NCBI GenBank assembly: GCA_037176705.1
Contig: JBAWUJ010000067.1
Location: 186,001-250,000, forward strand
Length of the DNA: 64,000 nucleotides
Reading direction: 5' to 3'
From: Molossus alvarezi
Taxonomy: Eukaryota; Chordata; Mammalia; Chiroptera; Molossidae
Shown: in pieces, positions 12,501 to 22,684 of the stretch
How positions within the stretch are numbered: position 1 is the stretch's first letter
Layout of the letters: each line of letters opens with the position of its first letter
Made by a program: the position numbers and the translations under genes
The notes under the pieces: model-generated
The model's database searches: none
Told to the model about the DNA's origin: nothing
The model's input: only the letters and a program-made list of their open reading frames with translations

Positions 12501-13353
12501 TTTGTGTTGTTGTGTGTTCATTTTCATTGGTTTCCAGGAAGTTTTTAATTTCTTCCTTGATCTCCTCGGTGACCCATTCATTGTTTAATAACATGCTATT
12601 TAGCCTCCATGTGTTCAAATGTCTTTGCATGTTCTTGTTGCAATTGATTTCTAGTTTCATGCCATTGTGATCTGAGAAGATGCTTGATATGATTTCAATC
12701 TTCTTGAACTTGTAGAGATTTAGTTTGTGTCCTATCACGTGGTCTATCTTTGAGAATGTCCCATGTGCACTTGAGAAGAATGTGTATTCTGTAGTTTTGG
12801 GGTGTAATTCTCTGTAGATATCTATTAAATCCATTTGGTCTAGTGCTTCATTTAGAGTCTCTGTTTCCTTGCTAATTTTTTGCCTAGAGGATCTATCTAG
12901 TGCTGTCAACGGGGTGTTGAAGTCCCCTGCTATGATTGTATTGTTGTCGATTTCTCCTTGGAAGTCCTCCAGAAGATTTTTAATATATTTTGGTGCTCCT
13001 ATATTGGGTGCATATATGTTTATCAAGGTTATATCTTCCTGTTGGATAGATCCTTTCAATATTATGTAGTGGCCGTCTTTGTCTCTAGTTATGGTCTTCA
13101 TTTTGAAATCTATTTTATCAGATATGAGAATTGCTACCCCAGCTTTTTTTTGCTTTCCATTTGCTTGGAAAATTTTTTTCCATCCCTTCACTTTCAACCT
13201 ATGTGAGTCTTTTGTTGAGAGGTGGGTCTCTTGTAAACAACATATAGATGAGTCATGCTTTCTTATCCAATCAGCTACTCTGTGTCTCTTTATGGGAGCA
13301 TTCAATCCATTTACGTTTAAGGTGATTATTGATATGTACTTATTTATTGCCAT
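9530..13353 (-). pseudogene. LINE-1 ORF2 (endonuclease/reverse transcriptase) with one frameshift
   Basis: ORF2 provides the APE-type endonuclease and reverse transcriptase for target-primed insertion. The endonuclease is intact by motif: NVNGLN near residue 13, Glu in LQETHL at 42, Asp in AGDFNTPL at 144, and SDHNG with His at 229. The reverse transcriptase has FADDM near residue 700. The frame from ATG 13353 closes at 10669. A second frame carries the C-terminal third to 9530, including the Cys-rich part ([19 protein letters not shown]). The total span is 3824 nt, two more than a multiple of three. The break falls where WYWHR should run into RHIDQWNR, about 10679-10686, and is best explained by loss of one base. 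All other landmarks are uninterrupted. Confidence 0.9.
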
Positions 13354-13398
13354 TTTTGTTTAGTGTGGTTCTATTTTTCTTCCCACTTCTCCTGCTAA

Positions 13399-14280
13399 TT
13401 ACAGCAGTCCTTTTAACATTTCTTGCAGTGCTGGTTTGGTGCTAATGTATTCCCTTAGCTTTTTTTTGTCTGAGAAGCTCTTTATTTGATCTTCTATTTT
13501 GAATGATAGCCTTTCTGGGTAGAGTAGTCTTGGATTCAGATTCTTGTTTTTCATGACTTTGATTACTTCATGCCATTCTCTTCTGGCCTGTAGTGTTTCT
13601 TGTGAGAAGTCAGCTGAGAGCCTTATGGGGTTCCCTTTGTAGGTAACCTGTTGCTTATCTCTTGCTGCTTTTAGGATTCTCTCTTTGTCTTTAATTTGTG
13701 GCATTTTAATTACTATGTGCCTTGGTGTGGGCCTGTTTGGGTTCTTCTTACTTGGGGCTCTCTGTGCTTCTTGAACTTGAATGCCTTCTTCCTTCCCCAA
13801 ATTAGGGAAGTTTTCTCTCACTATTTTTTTGAATATATTCTCTATCCCTTGCTCCTTTTCTTCTTCTTCGGGGACTCCTATGATGTGAATATTATTACGT
13901 TTCCAGTTGTCCCATAGTTCTCTTAAGCTGTCTTCCTGTTTTTTAATCGTTTTTTCCTTTTGTTTTTCTGATTGGTTGATTTTTTCTACCCTGTCTTCTA
14001 ATTCACTGATCCGGTCCTCAGCTTCCCCTACTCTGCTTTTTAAACCTTCCAATGTGTTTTTCATTTCGGATATGTCATTTTTTATCTCTTCTTGTTGGTT
14101 TTTAATTTCCATTTGGCTTATTTTCAGTGTCTCTATGTCCTTACTCATGCTGTTCAGCTTCCTCAAGATCATGGCTCTGAATTCTGGCTCTGTTAACATG
14201 CCTAATTGCTCCACATTGATCTCATCTTCAGTGGAGGTGTCTTGCTCTTTCATTTGGCTTCTGTTTCTGTGTTTCACCAT
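13399..14280 (-). CDS. LINE-1 ORF1 protein (nucleic-acid chaperone), intact
   Basis: The frame is uninterrupted for 293 codons from the ATG at 14280. An upstream in-frame ATG at 14292 exists, but other L1 copies in this window start at the equivalent of MVKH or MVRQ, so the internal start is preferred. A long coiled coil covers about residues 35-120 (heptads in KNTLEGLKSRVGEAEDRI). An RRM follows from about residue 130 (NNIHIIGVPEEE), then the C-terminal domain (RHIVIKMP; WHEVIKVMKNKNLNPRLLYP). ORF1 protein trimerises and coats L1 RNA in the ribonucleoprotein. The spacer to ORF2 is 45 bp. Its intactness fits a recent insertion. Confidence 0.92.
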   Translation of the reverse strand: MVKHRNRSQMKEQDTSTEDEINVEQLGMLTEPEFRAMILRKLNSMSKDIETLKISQMEIKNQQEEIKNDISEMKNTLEGLKSRVGEAEDRISELEDRVEKINQSEKQKEKTIKKQEDSLRELWDNWKRNNIHIIGVPEEEEKEQGIENIFKKIVRENFPNLGKEEGIQVQEAQRAPSKKNPNRPTPRHIVIKMPQIKDKERILKAARDKQQVTYKGNPIRLSADFSQETLQARREWHEVIKVMKNKNLNPRLLYPERLSFKIEDQIKSFSDKKKLREYISTKPALQEMLKGLL

Positions 14281-15100
14281 TTTGGCTATCACTGTGGGCT
14301 TTGGAGCCTGTCAAGTTCTCCCTGTGGGTGTTGGTGTTCTGCTGTTTGTGGCTCCCTCTCCTGTGTTTAGATGAGTGAGGGAGGACCAACGTTGAACACC
14401 TCTGTCAAGTCTTACTTTCCTGGTTAAAGTTGCCAGTCCAGGAAAGTTACTGTTATCCTCTAGATTTTTGGCTGGAGGCTAGCAGTCTAGGTTAATTGAT
14501 GAGTTTTGGGTTGTCAGTTGATTGAAAAACTCCCTCTGGTGCTCAGCCAAGGGGCTTTCACGAGGGTGGGGCAGATGCTGGTTGTTAGTGAGCCTCAATT
14601 AGCACTTCAATGGCCCACAGGGTGGGGTTGGATCTCCGAGGGAGGGGCTGCTGCCTCTCCTCAGAGCTCTGGGAAGGAGCAATGTGGCCACAGTCCTGTG
14701 TGGCTGTACTCAGCCAAAGCTCTGAGCACCCTCCAAACCCCGAGTGTCCCAACACAGTTCCAGTCCAGTCCGCCCTCCCTCCGCCAGAGCCCAAGTTGAG
14801 TGGCTGTGGCTGTTTCAGCCTCTGTCCAGGCTGCGCTGTGGAGCCGCCTGGGAGTGTGACCCGAGGGCGCCGCTCCCAGCTAAGGCCGCTGCTGAGCTGC
14901 CGACCGTGGGCTCCCAGCCCCCGTCTCGTGCCTTCGCAAGCCTACCGGGATGGAGTCAGTGTCTCTCGTTGTATGGTCCTCAAAAGCTGCTTTTCTGTTG
15001 GTTTTTCCCGTCGATTTGTCTGTGTTATAGTTGTAATTCCAGTTTGGTTCTGGGAGATGGTCTGTGTAACTCCGTTCACTCCGCCGCCATTTTTCGGTTC
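14281..15100 (-). promoter_or_regulatory. LINE-1 5' UTR / internal promoter
   Basis: This GC-rich segment between the ORF1 start and the 5' end of the element aligns by eye with the 5' UTR of the plus-strand L1 at 31260-32043 (for example the 'aaccaacagaaaagcag' and 'ccacagccactcaactt' blocks). The extreme 5' end holds the YY1-type AAATGGCGGC at about 15083-15093. Transcription would run leftwards. Unlike the L1 5' ends at 29766 and 31260, no ~72-bp monomers precede it. Confidence 0.7.
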
Positions 15101-15429
15101 CTTTCTGCTGCTTTTGAACTTGGGGAGCCCACACCTGACAGCTGGAGAGACAGGAGTAGTGGTTGCTCTGTGTAATCACTGCCCCAGCCCTCTTACTCTC
15201 CTGGGCCCTCAGAGCCATGATGCCTGATTGACAACCTTTCACACTCATCTGTTTGTCCCTTTGGTTATATGTAACTGTTCCTCCTCACCCTCAGGCCTGG
15301 GGCAGGGAAGAACTGCCCAGTGCTGCCAGCCCAGTACTACACCTTCCCCTGCAAGCTTCCTCGCTTCTCCATCTCCAATTCACTGCAACACAAATGCCTC
15401 ATTTGAGCCAGCTTTATTCTTGCTACCAG

Positions 15430-15514
15430 ATCATCACAAAGGACCTGTGGAGTGATCTCCTGAAGTACTATGTGAGGATGATGACACCCAGAGAGGAGAG
15501 AGAGACCCGGACAG
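15430..15514 (+). pseudogene. TSPY: TSPY copy C: isolated exon 5
   Basis: An open 85-bp exon sits between a CAG acceptor and a consensus donor (ACAG|gtgagg). It reads ITKDLWSDLLKYYVRMMTPR and on to ETRT, the TSPY segment after the last NAP helices. It is the only exon 5 here with both splice sites and an intact frame, but exons 1-4 of this copy are not present: the antisense L1 and an older TSPY relic lie directly upstream. The sequence after the donor matches the region after copy B exon 5. The L1 insertion, or deletion around it, probably separated it from the rest of its gene. Confidence 0.75.
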
Positions 15515-16129
15515 GTGAGGAGATTCTAGCTGGTCTCTTAACCTTGCCTTGCCCAGTAGATGGAACATTTCTTTTCCACATGGAAACGTTGAGGCTCTGA
15601 GAAATAGAGCCTGTGCCCTCAGGTCGTCAGGGTTTTGTGATGATACAAGAAGTCTGGAGAACTGTATTACCATTCAGATAATTACTGAGGAAACTTAAGG
15701 AAGATGAGGGAGTGGAGATGTCCAATATCCCTCAAAACAACAGTACACTCATGTCTCGCTCCTCAGAACTCTTCTTGCGGGCCAAGAACCACACCCTCAG
15801 GCCACCTTCCCTTCCAGAAGTAGATGCTTGCATCACGTTCTTCCTACCACCCTACCACAAACAGCTAGCTGCCTTTTTATAGAAAGGTGTACCTCTGCCC
15901 CAGTTACCTCTCCTGATTATCACAGCTGTTTTGCACCCTCCTTGGGTGTAGGGCCTAGTGAGAACACTGTTTATTATAAAGATGGAACATGTTGAACATA
16001 GGACTGCAGACATTTTCTGCGGTCCCAGCTGCAGCATGAACCTCCTTTTCCATTTGGGCTTCTATTGATGATGATCATCATTATTAATATTACTTCATTA
16101 CTTAGTCGAGGATATTTTTCACTTTATCT

Positions 16130-16440
16130 TCAATGAAGCAGGACATGTGGCACCATACCCTGAATACTATGTGAACACCATGGCTCACAGTGACTGGAGA
16201 GAGAGGAGAGAGAGGAGGACATATGAACTGATCCTGGCCATGCACTTGACCCTGTGTTTCCCAGTCTCTGGACTTTGATGTCTCACCTGGACAAACTGAG
16301 TGACAAAGGAATAAAGCTGTGTCATCAAGGAATCGGGGCAGAGGATTAGTTTTGAATTTCCAGAATTGGAGTTTAAATTTGTTTAGGCTGGGGAACAAAT
16401 ATGAGTTCAAAAAAGCTCCTTCCCTACATGTCTCTCTAAA
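16130..16440 (+). pseudogene. Second degenerate TSPY exon-5 relic (C')
   Basis: Around 16136-16215, 'aggacatgtgg...ctgaatactatgtgaacaccatg' aligns with copy C exon 5 ('aggacctgtgg...ctgaagtactatgtgaggatgatg'). It is followed by 'gatgtctcacctggacaaactgagtgacaaaggaataaagctgtg', which resembles the sequence after copy C exon 5. Read in frame it gives PYPEYYVNTM, then soon stops. Together with copy C it suggests a tandem duplication of the exon-5 region. Alignment was by eye on diverged sequence. Confidence 0.45.
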
Positions 16441-16484
16441 AACTCAATACTAATCTTTAGAAATAGAAATTGATATATTTTGTT

Positions 16485-17668
16485 TAAACTGCCCATTGCT
16501 ACAGTGGTCTATGTGAACACCAGGGAGGGAGAGGAGGGCAACATAGAGAGAAGGAAAGGCAGCTAGGCGAGAAAGTGGAGGAAGACTGAGGGAGAGCTAA
16601 CTTGGGACACATGGAGTGAGCCCTTCTGGGAGGATTCAGGTCAGCCAGAGCGCAGGCTACATTGCCCCAACCACAGGTGTTCCCTTAGCATCCGCTTGAT
16701 CTTTAATACCTTATATGTGAGTAGGCCCCACTGCCCAGTTTGTGACTACTGTCTATGACTTCGCTTACTCCTCATCTTAGGATAAGTTGATGATGTGAGA
16801 AAGAGAAATAATAGGAGGGAGAGAGACAAAGAGAGGGGACACAGACACATAGTTTTCTTGTCTCCTGTAAGCACCCCAACAAGAAAACTAAACAAATCCT
16901 AGGTGTGATTCTGGAACTGACCTGGGAGCTGCAACCTGTGTGCTGCAGGGGACCACACTCCAACCTATCCAACCCCAGGCCAGGGCTGTCGCTGTCCATT
17001 TCACAGGGGTAAATGTGCCTCCATTGAAAGCGATGCAGTATACTAATTCGGTATGGGCACAAATAAGATGAGTCTTTCTGGTGCAAAGGGCAGGGGTGGA
17101 TACCCAGAAAACCCCCAGATAAAGTCATGTAGTGGGGTTTTCTGAGGTCGGTGGGCCTGCATGTGGGGGCAGGCCCAGGTGAGGATAGGAGGCAGAAGAA
17201 GAAGAAGGTGAAGTCCTCCCTCCCTGCTGGAGTAGGTGGGAGGAGCCCGCGGGTCGTGGCCAGCAAAGCTCACACTGTTTGTTCAGTGGCCTTTCAACAA
17301 GGGTGTGACCTGAGTCTTGCTTAGAGGCCCAACTCTTGCAGCAAAAAGATCTCTTCAAGGACCCACATCAGGACATTAGCTACTCAGTGTGGGCTCGCTG
17401 GCTCAGCAGAGACACTTGCTGCTCCTTGCTGTTTCTTAGCAGCTGCCCAGCACAGAGTCAGGGCCACAAGGTGAGTTCCACTGCATCTGAAGACAGCGGG
17501 GCTCCCCTGGCACCCTGGGTCAGCACTGGAACTGGAAGGGCCCTTCAGTTGAAAACAGGGTCAGGGATCCAAAGCTCTTTGTGGGGCTGGGGCCACGGCA
17601 CTGGGACCCTGCAGGCCAGGATAGGTGGGATGGCACAGTGACCTCCAGCTTAAGGGTGAACTCTGAGA
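16485..17668 (+). repeat. 5' flank of TSPY copy D, paralogous to 43450-44641
   Basis: The block aligns almost continuously with the 5' flank of copy E, with small indels and frequent point differences. It would contain the promoter and any 5' UTR of both copies. A possible donor (GCCACAAG|gtgagt) occurs at about 17470; in E the equivalent reads 'aaggcgag', so it is not conserved. No clear TATA box was recognised. Confidence 0.7.
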
Positions 17669-18321
17669 GTAGTAGAAGCACTGGAGGAGAGGGCGGAGGC
17701 ATTGCTGGGGGAAGAGTGGCTCCTAGACATGCACCATCTCACGCAGGTAGTGAGAGTGTTTTGTGGGGAGCAAATATGTGCCACCAAGGAGGCCGAGGCC
17801 CAGGTATACATCGCAGACAAGGCTGAGGAGGAGCAGAGAAGAGAGGCAGGGCCCGGTGAGACCAGTGCCTGGTGCACCCGGCAGGCACTTGAGGCACTGC
17901 ATGCCCTTCAGTTCAGCTGAGCAGTGAGAGAGCCCGAGCCTGCAGGGCCTACATTCGAGTGAAGCACAAGGCTGCTCAGTGACAAAAGCCCATTATTGAA
18001 CGTAGAAGGGCCATCATTCAATGTATTCCCAGCGTGTGGTCCAAAGCTATATAATTGACCATGCCTTTCTAGTTTGACTGTGAAACAGAGGACAGGGGTT
18101 ATGGGCCAAAGGAGCATGGCCAAGGTGAAGGTTCAGCTGCAGAGAAAACAGCCTGCCATCCATGGTGGCACAAATCTGGGCAAGGGTGAATCTCTCATTC
18201 AGTCTCCAGGACAAAAAGTACCAGCACTGGTTACCACTGCCACAAATCACATATTGGAAGGATCCATTGTCCTTGGCAATCTAAAGTTCTTTCATTTTCT
18301 ATTCTATCCCCTGCCCACGCC

Positions 18322-18751
18322 TGTAGCACTTCCTTTATAAGTTGAAGAAGTGAATGAACACAGAACACAAGACCCACACAGACAGGACATGACTGCAGCC
18401 TGGAGTGCTTGCAGCAGTTTATTTTTAAAGGCAAAAGTTTGGCAACCAGCCCTGCTTACTTAGCAACTTTATTGGACTTTGTTCTTTATTCTTTCCTTGA
18501 ATCCTTTATCTCAATAACATAGTCCCTTGTCTATACACGTACTGTTCTTAGTAATAATGTTCCCAGGAAGGTCGGTGCTTGCAACTGCTCCTTCAGCCCC
18601 CCGCCCCCCCCCCCCGTTGGCAGCATAGGAGCTCCTGAGCTCCTTTGCAAAGCTTCAGCCATGATCAGGGAAAGCAATAAGGTTAAGCCCTTTGCAGCTG
18701 CCCTTAGTTGTCTTGAGTGGTATTACTTTCATGATTCTTAGAACTCCTTCA
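18322..18751 (-). mobile_element. Probable solo endogenous-retrovirus LTR in copy D intron 1
   Basis: A 430-bp insertion is present in copy D but missing from the same intron position in copies A (about 300) and E (about 45285). On the minus strand it begins TG and ends CA. Its 3' half carries AATAAA signals followed by a GT-rich stretch ('tgtgtgggtcttgtgttctg'), as an LTR polyadenylation region would. Flanking hexamers cacgcc and caccct agree at four of six bases, so a 6-bp target duplication is only possible. No viral genes are present. The family is not identified. Confidence 0.55.
18598..18617. repeat. Poly-C tract inside the LTR
   Basis: About 18 C residues broken by one G. Confidence 0.9.
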
Positions 18752-18958
18752 CACCCTCTCAAAAAGATTTTTCTTTTACAAATGAGCTCAGTGGGGAAAC
18801 ACAGTTTGTTACTAACCAAATATAAGCCAAGTGATTCCAATATCCTCTCAGAAACATCTGATAACAAAATGAATTTAAGAGAGGCAACAATGTGAGCCTC
18901 CACCCTCCTTTCATGGTCACACACATTGACATACCTATATGAGCACAAGTACATGTGT

Positions 18959-18979
18959 GCACACACACACACACACACA
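18959..18979. repeat. (AC)n microsatellite in copy D intron 1
   Basis: About ten CA dinucleotides. The equivalent position in copy E (45497-45542) has a longer, interrupted CA-rich stretch. Confidence 0.85.
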
Positions 18980-19458
18980 TGCACAGCCCTAAATAATGTC
19001 ATTGCAAGCTGAGTATATCCAAATGTGAGCAGCTGTTCTCAAAGGAAAAAATCACAAGAAGATGTGTGCTGACACTGTTTTGGGGACACACAGACTTTTC
19101 TCAGGGGACTAAAGACCTGTGAGACAGTGTATATGCACCTACTTATGACCGAATCCATAGAAAAAGCACACAGAGGTCAGGTAGGGCTCAGGAAAGTGTT
19201 GAAAATGTATTTTCTATTTATTACTGCAGGCAGCCTTAGGAGAACATGAAGCCAAAGGTAGTATGGTTGTCAGAATGTGTAAGAGAGGCAGATGAGGAGG
19301 ATTTTGGATGGTAGGCAATGACTGCAGTCTATGGCAATGGTCCACTGTGGTCTCTGCTTATACTGTGGGCCTTTGAACTCTCCCTTTGCTAGTCTCTGAA
19401 AATTCTTAACCAAAAAGCAGATTCTGAACCACTCCCAGATAGCAGCCATCATCAGAGA

Positions 19459-21190
19459 TGAAATATTCTTTGGAGATTCTGTATTTTGTGCATATATGTT
19501 TACCTAGGTTATATTCTTGTGTTGGTTTGATCCTTTTTATATTATATGTGACCTTGTTTGTATCTTATTATGGCCTTCATTTTTAATCAATTTTATCAGA
19601 TATGTGTTCTGCCAGATGAGCTTCTTTTTTTTTTTTTTTTTCCTTTTCATTTACCTGAAAAAATTTTCCATCACTATATTTTATCCTCTATGAGTCTTTT
19701 GTTTTGACATGGGTCTCTTGTAGACAGTATATATATGGTTTGTGTTTTCTTTTCAATCAGCTACCCTATGGCTTTAGATAGGTGCATTTAATCCATTTAC
19801 ATTTAAGGTTACTATTGATAGAAATTTCTTAGTTGTCCTTTTTATTATATGACTGTGTTCCTATCTCTCTCACTCAATTTCTTCTTCTTACACCAGTTCC
19901 TTTACTGTTTCTTGCAGTGCTCATTTGATAGGGATAAATTCCTATAGCTTTTTTTTTGTTTGTAAATGTTTTATTTTACCTTCAATTTTTGATGCTAGCC
20001 TTGCTGGGTGAAGTAGTCTTGGTTTCAGACCCTTGCCTTTCATTACTTTGTACACTTAATGCTCCTCCTTCAGGCCTGCAGTGTTTGTCTTGAAAAAATC
20101 AGCTGACAGCCTAAGGGAGCTCTAATGTAGGTTACTTTCTGTCTCTCTTTTGCTTCCTACAAGATTCCTTTTTGTGTCTTTGATGTGTGTCCTTTTAATT
20201 ATGATGTGTCTAATTGTGGGTTATTTTAAGTTCATAGTGCTTGGGGCATGCTACGTTTCCTGGACTTGTGTGACATTTTTCTAGGCCAAATTCTGGAATG
20301 TTTCTGACAATATTTCTTCAAAAAAGTTCTCTATTATTTCTCTGATTCTTCTTGTTCTGGTCCCCCCTGTTCCCTGATACCAATGTTGTTACATTTTGTG
20401 TTTTCTAAAAGCTTCCTTAAATTATCCTGATGTTTTTTAATTTGTTCCCCATTTGCTGCTCTGTTTGAGCAATTTTTTCTAACTTGTATTCTAACTCACA
20501 AATTCAGACTTCAGCTTCTTCTAATCTACTATTGAATCCTAAGGTGTTTTTCATATCAGCTATGCCTTTCATTGTTTCCTTGTGAGTTTTATTCATAGCT
20601 TCTACTTCTTTTTTTTGAAGTGAAGTATTTTCTGCTGAGCTCTTTATAATTCTCATTAAGTTGCTTGTAGTTCTGATAGAATTGCTTGAGCACCCTTAAC
20701 ATCATTTCTTTGAATTCTTTATCTGACATATTTCTTTCTTCCATTTCATGTAGTTCTTTTTCTGGTGATTCCTCCTTTTCTCTCACTTGAGTGTTGTTTC
20801 TTTGTCTCACCATTTTAGCTGACTGGTAGTTCTAGGCATGATGAGTGATGTTGGGATGCGTAGGCCAGTCAGTGTGTATCCGCTAAAGCTGTAGAGCCCC
20901 CTGGATTCTTCTGGTTCTGTTCTGGTGTTCAGAGTCTTTTTTGTGCTGCTGATCCTAGAGGATTGACTGGCAGGTGGTATTGGTCTGTTGTGACAGGCAG
21001 TGTTGCAGGGACCCTGGGACCAGGAGGAGCTGCAGACTCCACAGGTGTGACACATTGCTGGACCGCCTTGCCCTTACCAGTGCCATGTCCTGCTGGACAT
21101 CTCCATTACTGCAGGTGGTGGCTGGGGTGGGCTGCTGCTGGATGCATGGGTCCATGCTCAACCCCTGAGCCACACTGGTCAGACCCAAGG
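19459..21190 (-). mobile_element. 5' portion of an older LINE-1, antisense
   Basis: On the minus strand this carries an L1 5' UTR (about 20815-21190), ORF1 from an ATG at 20813 (MVRQRNNTQVREKEESPEKE, then a broken frame) and the start of ORF2. It ends inside the endonuclease region, near the position that reads 'tgcatatatgtttacc' at 19487. The reverse transcriptase and 3' UTR are missing. L1s are normally truncated at the 5' end, so losing the 3' part points to a later deletion or recombination. The break coincides with exon 2 of TSPY copy D. Confidence 0.8.
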
Positions 21191-21192
21191 AA

Positions 21193-21455
21193 TTTCAATG
21201 AAAAGGACCAGACACATGTAGGGAGAGAATTATGGAGGAGCTCCACACTATGAGCCTTTCTCTTTCATTGAGAAATCTCTTCCATGTATCAGCAGGGAAT
21301 GGTGGTTGGGCTAATTCTTACAAGTAAAACAAAAACAAAGTATCAGAACAGTTAACTCATAATTGATGTTATATGTAGTTGAGATAAAATGCAAGTACAA
21401 TAAGCATAAATAATTTAAAAAATATATTACAGTTGAACAATTACATAACATAGAG
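21193..21455. repeat. Interspersed repeat copy, paralogous to 41875-42135
   Basis: Blocks such as 'ggaccagacacatgtagggagagaatta', 'ggaggagctccaca' and 'acaattacataacatagagta' match 41879-42130 with about 15-20% differences by eye. I do not recognise the family. It may be part of a larger duplicated block that also includes the segments at 22685 and 37068. Confidence 0.55.
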
Positions 21456-22684
21456 TATTTTTGATTATTTTGTAAGCATTACTTTTAACTGACCAAGGCA
21501 AATTAACTTTTAAAATATAATGTGGCTATTGTTCAAATTTTGAGAATGAATGTTTCCACAAAATGCTATTTCACAAAAGCATATTTCTGGAGTGAGAATT
21601 GCACTATTGATCAAAATTTTTCCTGGGAGTCTGAACATTCATGTGACAGACTTCCCCATTTCATGCTGTACTGTTTACATTACCTAAAGAATGACATATT
21701 TTTTATTGTAAACCCAAATGTAAAAGAGGTTTGAGATATCCCCAAACATGACGCAAAACAATACACCCCTCAAATACAAACATGAAAAACTATGACATGT
21801 TTTTCATGTTTGTATTTGAAAGCAGTTGCATGAGTCAGAAGAAAAAGTAGATATGGAATGATAGAAAGGTTTGAAGTTATTTAAAACTGTTCATCCTTTG
21901 GCCCACTGAAGTCAAAGCAGCCTGTGTCTGAAGTAATGGATGACGAGACTAAAACAAAGTTCTCTGCTTCAGTGAATCTGAAATTTGTCGGACAACATGA
22001 TTTCATCACCCACACCTTCGCTCACCATGCATATACTGAGATTCTGTGTGTGCCACACCCTGCTGTGTATGAGGGGATCCCACTCAGGGACATCACATCC
22101 TGTAAACCTCTGGCCATGGAGAAGACCGGCATTTTAGAGCCTCTCCCATGTAGGAACAGTATGGCCAAAGGCAGAGCAGTCTGTTGCTGGATAAAAACCA
22201 CCCTGAAAACAGAAACCATGCATGCCTATTAACACTCCATTCAGGAATGGAGCCAGTGCCCTCAGTCAGTACATCCTCTGAGATGCCCGGTTGACTGACT
22301 GATACTATGCCCATCCCCCGGTCCTACCTCTGGTGGTCTCACACTCTAGCCACACCCCAGGACTATCAGTAAAGTCACCAGATTTCACACTGCTGATCTG
22401 TTCTCCTCTAACTCTAGCCCTCGGTGACATGGGGCCCATGTCACCCCAGCTCTACATCTTTGGCATCCTCCAGCCCATGTTCTTTAGTTGTATGTGCCAC
22501 CCTCTCATTATCCATCTAGGGCCTTTCAAGGCCTTTAAACTGGCTGGCCATGTGCTTTTCTACATTTTAATGACCTACTTGCAAAACGTGATTGATACAG
22601 AAGAATGGAGTCAATGGATTTAACACTAGTGTTTGTGTTGCAGTAGCTCCTGGCTGTGCACTGACATTTAAATTACTTATGGCA
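21456..22684. other. Stretch without a recognisable gene
   Basis: This is AT-rich up to about 21900, then average in composition. Open frames of about 100 codons at 21924-22232 and 22333-22623 resemble no family I know and lack splice or promoter context. It contains the hairpin at 21770-21819. Confidence 0.5.
21770..21819. repeat. Perfect 21-bp inverted repeat with 8-nt loop
   Basis: Arms 21770-21790 and 21799-21819 are exact reverse complements, separated by tatgacat. The arm is AT-rich (tcaaatacaaacatgaaaa and on). Perfect arms of this length with a short loop are unusual in the surrounding diverged sequence and suggest a recent origin or template-switch replication. Confidence 0.95.

Larger units (their letters stand above)
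9265..15100 (-). mobile_element. Nearly full-length LINE-1, antisense
   Basis: The element reads right to left: 5' UTR about 14281-15100, ORF1 13399-14280, a 45-bp spacer, ORF2 9530-13353, then 3' UTR and A-tail (T-rich here) to about 9265. The 5' end carries AAATGGCGGC, a YY1-type motif as at L1 5' ends in other mammals. A short possible target-site duplication, 'tttctgct' plus a T-rich run, occurs near 9250 and near 15100. ORF1 is open and ORF2 has a single frameshift, so it is the youngest-looking L1 in the window. It lies between an old TSPY relic and the exon-5 relic of copy C. Confidence 0.93.
17669..19458 (+). pseudogene. TSPY: TSPY copy D: exon 1 and truncated exon 2, interrupted by L1
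   Basis: Exon 1 (17669-18048) reads VVEALEERAEALLGEEWLLD, passes an acidic stretch (EEEQRREAGPGE), then LEALHALQF. A 1-base change shifts the frame to SERARACRAYIRVKHKAAQ, followed by TGA at 17980-17982 where copy E has AGA, then IERRRAIIQCIPSVWSKA. The exon-1 donor, gtatta in E, reads atataa, so splicing there is lost. Intron 1 holds a 430-bp antisense LTR. Exon 2 begins at 19421 (ILNHSQIAAII) but stops matching after 38 of about 78 bases, where an antisense L1 fragment starts. Exons 3-5 are absent. This is a TSPY pseudogene by at least four independent changes. Confidence 0.85.
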
